From NCBI GenBank assembly GCA_027596195.1, contig JADGJG010000242.1, positions 1 through 28,158 of the forward strand: a DNA stretch of 28,158 bases, given 5' to 3'. A program made the translations under genes and the position numbers. This document shows, one piece after another, positions 25,359 through 28,158 of the stretch. The notes beneath the pieces were generated by a model. The model made no database searches and had not been told where the DNA came from. It saw only the letters and a program-made list of their open reading frames with translations. Each line of letters opens with the position of its first letter. The first letter of the stretch is position 1. The stretch is from Podochytrium sp. JEL0797 (lineage: Eukaryota; Chytridiomycota; Chytridiomycetes; Chytridiales; Chytriomycetaceae).

Positions 25359-28158
25359 TTACTTTTTCCCATTCATCCGCTCATACCCTCTCATGGCACC
25401 CTCCAAATTCGCCAAATCACCCATAATCCGATCCATCTTCTTCTTGTACACGACATCCTTCTCCTTCCTGTCCTCGATGCGTTGACGCGCCACGAACTTG
25501 CTGTCCTTCCGGAGCTCACGCATGGCTCCCTTGAATTCCTTCTTGTACTCGGCTTCGTCCTTTTTGAGTTTGGCGTGGTCGCGGTTGGCGTCGAAGCGGC
25601 GGTCCATGGAGTAGCTGTTACGGTTTTGAGGTTTTAGAACATTTTTTCGACGAGGGGGAAACAACAACAAAAAATATACTCAACTGTTCCTGGAATTTAG
25701 GCACGAACGTCGGAATCGCCATCGCTTTCCGCTTCTGCAACAACAACGGCTTGCGTTTCAACGCTGCGCTCGCCAATAACCCACGCACGAGATCCATATT
25801 GATTTTGAACGCTTTCAAAACTGACTCCGAAACGGCAGCCTTCTTCTTGCTGGAGAGCGAGAACCGCTCCATCTTTTCCAACAGTGGAGTGTAAATGTCA
25901 ATGAACCCGCTCGCGTCTGAATACACGCGGCTAAACTGTCCGACCACATTCACAGTCGTTGCAAGAAGTGCGACTCGGAACGCGTCCGTTTTGAAAGCGG
26001 CGAGTGGTTCCGCCTTTTTCGTGGCCCGCCGCGCGAGGAGCGTGGCAAGGTCCAAATCCATTGGGCAGGTCGCCATGTTGGTGATGGTGAGGGACTTCTG
26101 GTCCGCGTGGAGAGCGTCGAGGAGGTTGGAGAGGAAGTGGATGACTTCGGGGATATACCGTTTCGAGGTTTTGACGTACTGTTTGGCGGAAGGTCAGTTG
26201 TGTGACAAGAGAACGATACACAATTGCCCTCACCTCTCTCAGAATCTGACAAATCATCAACCCAGAGAGTGCTTGCCGCCCGTTCGTCACGGGACACATC
26301 ATGAGGTATTCCGCCATCAAGAGTTGAGCGCGAGTCCCCACAACGTGATCGAAATCCGAAACAGAGAACACGGTTCCAATCGTTTTGAGGAGGACCAAGT
26401 CGTCGATCCACGGGAACGCTGCAAAAAGCACAAAAAATCAAAAAACGCGTGCGGAAGATTTGGAAGAAAAGACTGACCACTGCTCTTGTCTCCTGCAGAT
26501 TGGATCGAAGCATGCAGTTTTTTGACGCGACGGAGGCAGATTTCGGCAGCGATTTGGGGGAACTGGACGCACAGCTCGTGCACGTGTTTTGCGAGTGCGT
26601 TGATGGTGTCCATGTCGGCGGGGGTTTTGCGGGCAAGGTATTGAACGTGCTCAAACATGAGTCTCAACAGGGTCTGATGCGATCAAGAATTAGTCTTTTG
26701 AGCCCGCAAAAGGATGAAGAAACTCGGGAGGAAAAAGTAATATACCTCGAGCTTTGAGCGGTTCAAGCCTCCGAGTTTGGCGTGATACAAGACTCGAATG
26801 CGGTGGATGACGGTGGCCTGATCCGCGGGAGACAAGTGGTCCACGTATTTCAACAGATCCACGTGTTCGACGGGGGCCACGAACGTGTACGGAATCGTTG
26901 CGCTGGCTTCCGCCTTTTGCTTCTCAATTCGAGCAATCTCGGCCTCGTCCAGTTCCTCCTCCTCCTCGTCACTCTCTTCCATTTCAACAGCCTCGGCCTC
27001 CTCGCCATCGACAGCCATTTCATCCTCCTCGAGGTCCTCAGCGTCCGATTCTTCACCCGACTCCTCCTCGTCATCATCACCTTCTTCTTCATCATCCTCA
27101 TCCTCCTCACCAGACTCCTCATCATCATCCTCCCCATCATCACTCATCTCCGCCTCCGCCCCCTTCTTGGGCCGCCTCTTCATCATAAACACCTCCTTGT
27201 TAACCAACATCCCCTCATTATTATACGTCAACGGCTGCGCGTTCCTCCCGCGAGGGTCATCGTCCTCATCCATATCGTCGGAATCGTCGTCTGCCTCGGC
27301 ATCAGCGGCTTTGGCTCCGCGACCGCGCGCACGCGCCTTCTTGACGGGAAGGGTTGACGCGAACCCAAACGCGTCGTCCAGGTCGTCTGCTTGTGCGGTT
27401 CGCTTCTTGCGCGTTTTGGTGGGTCCTTGCATGCGTTCGAGGCGCTCGGTCTGGGGAAAGACAGAAAAAGGGTGTATAAGAATGCATAGAACGCGGTGCG
27501 CAAAAAAACGTGCGAAAGGAAATCCAGTTCTCACCTCCATCTTCTCCAACTTCTCCTTCTCCTCAAACGCCTTCTCCTCCTCAGTCTTCAACCGATTCGT
27601 CGGCGCCGCCTTCGCCTCTCCCTTCAACTCCCTCAAAAAATTGTCGTAATCGTCCTCCTGGCGAGGCAACGGCTTTCTCCACGCGCGATCGGCTTTCGCT
27701 TCTTCCTTCTTTTTTTCGGCACCGCCCATGAGGAGGGCCTTGAGTCCGTCCAAGTCGGCGTCGACTTCTTCTCCGAGTTGGAGCACTTCTTCGTTGAGCT
27801 TTTGGCGTTCGTGTTTGTGGAATTTGGATTTGGCAATGACTTCGGCCATGATTTCGCTTTTGGTCTTTCGGCGGTCCTGTTTGGGGGGATTCGAAGGGGG
27901 TTGGGTGGGTGGGAGCCGAGAGGGGGGATATTGTTTAACAACGGCGGAATCACAAGGCGAACTAGTTTGAACGTACTGGATCCGTATCGTCCTCAAACCC
28001 TCCAAAGTGATCAAACTTGACGGTTTCTCTGTCAATGTTTCCGGGTTCTGAAGGAGGGGGGGGGGGGGGGGGGAAAAAAAAAAAAAAAAAAAAAAAAAGG
28101 GGCACGCAACAAAAGGAAAGCCCAAACACGGAAACAAGCAGCATACCCCAAGAGAGGG
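25359..28158 (-). CDS. NOP14: NOP14, SSU processome / 40S ribosome biogenesis factor; 5' end beyond the window
   Basis: NOP14 is a nucleolar U3-associated protein needed for 18S rRNA processing. Exons on the minus strand: 28047-27977, 27876-27535, 27450-26746, 26673-26478, 26418-26234, 26178-25685 and 25614-25359, about 748 residues in frame to the stop. Seen: FDHFGGFEDD, then EIMAEVIAKSKFHKHERQ (highly conserved), DDYDNFLRELKGEAK, a long Asp/Glu tract (about 50 acidic residues), IPYTFVAPVEHVDLL, FPWIDDLVLLKTIGTVF, EYLMMCPVTNGRQALSGLM, YVKTSKRYIPEVIHFLSNLL, and the C-terminal HAKLKKDEAEYKKEFKGAM with RELRKDSKFVARQ. The last donor (GTTGAG at 25684) is chosen because it alone keeps frame. An upstream exon may end at 28147 (GTATGC donor) but only 12 bases are visible, so the first part is uncertain. 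Confidence 0.95.
28056..28098. repeat. Homopolymer pair G18-A25 (T25-C18 on the NOP14 sense strand)
   Basis: A run of 18 G followed by 25 A on the plus strand. On the minus strand it forms a 43-base all-pyrimidine block just before the CTTCAG acceptor at 28048, so it is the polypyrimidine tract of a NOP14 intron. Length may be uncertain in the source sequence. Confidence 0.85.

Noticed and set aside
25618..26076. CEBPZ/NOC1 (CBF-Mak21) identity considered for the right-hand gene
   Set aside because: The N-terminal AEVIAKSKFHKHERQ, the acidic tract and the C-terminal EYKKEFKGAMRELRKD motifs are those of NOP14.
26885..27649. 254-codon Ser-rich open frame on the plus strand
   Set aside because: Complement of the NOP14 acidic tract (GAG/GAT repeats read as Ser/Pro); NOP14 is supported by several conserved motifs.

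Overview
The window looks like a gene-dense eukaryotic nuclear segment, most likely from a fungus and possibly an early-diverging (chytrid-like) lineage. Protein genes are split by many short GT-AG introns, mostly 45-100 bp, and several carry CTAAC/CTNAC-type branch sites. There are five intronless tRNA genes with Pol III T-runs. The gene set includes a single-chain-type urease, a DUF7918-type fungal protein, cytoplasmic dynein intermediate chain, NPL4 with an animal-like C-terminal zinc finger, NOP14, RPB12 and a SulP transporter. The lineage is an inference; no rRNA or mitochondrial marker is present.

Left part (1-6072): the C-terminal end of a urease gene runs in from the left edge. A cytochrome P450 with six exons follows on the minus strand. 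Divergent from it is an isolated urease gamma domain (two exons) that is not followed by the beta and alpha parts. Next come an intact SnoaL/NTF2-like gene and, just downstream, a decayed copy of its 5' end. A small putative membrane protein is possible at 5273-5527.

Middle (6073-16068): NPL4 (seven exons, minus) and an SR-type RRM protein (plus) are head to head with only 40 bp between start codons. After them lies a tandem family of F-box-like/leucine-rich-repeat genes. At least four copies are truncated, frameshifted or fused pseudogenes, and only the last (12689-13957) is intact. A SulP anion transporter lacking the usual STAS domain converges on it, with 53 bp between stop codons.

Right part (16069-28158): tRNA-Ser(AGA) and tRNA-Glu(TTC) come first, the latter preceded by a tandem repeat in which each unit ends in a truncated tRNA-Glu 5' end. 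Dynein intermediate chain (eight exons, minus) and RPB12 (three exons, plus) share a 61-bp intergenic promoter. Then come a stray copy of one NOP14 exon ending 28 bp before a tRNA-Trp(CCA) gene, a second tRNA-Trp carrying a compensatory acceptor-stem change, a DUF7918-like gene, tRNA-Leu(CAA) and NOP14 itself, which runs off the right edge.

The genes do not form one pathway. Housekeeping genes (NPL4, splicing factor, dynein, Pol subunit, ribosome biogenesis) alternate with local duplication debris. The main theme beyond ordinary annotation is repeated small-scale duplication followed by decay: urease gamma, SnoaL, F-box-LRR, tRNA-Glu, NOP14 exon and tRNA-Trp.
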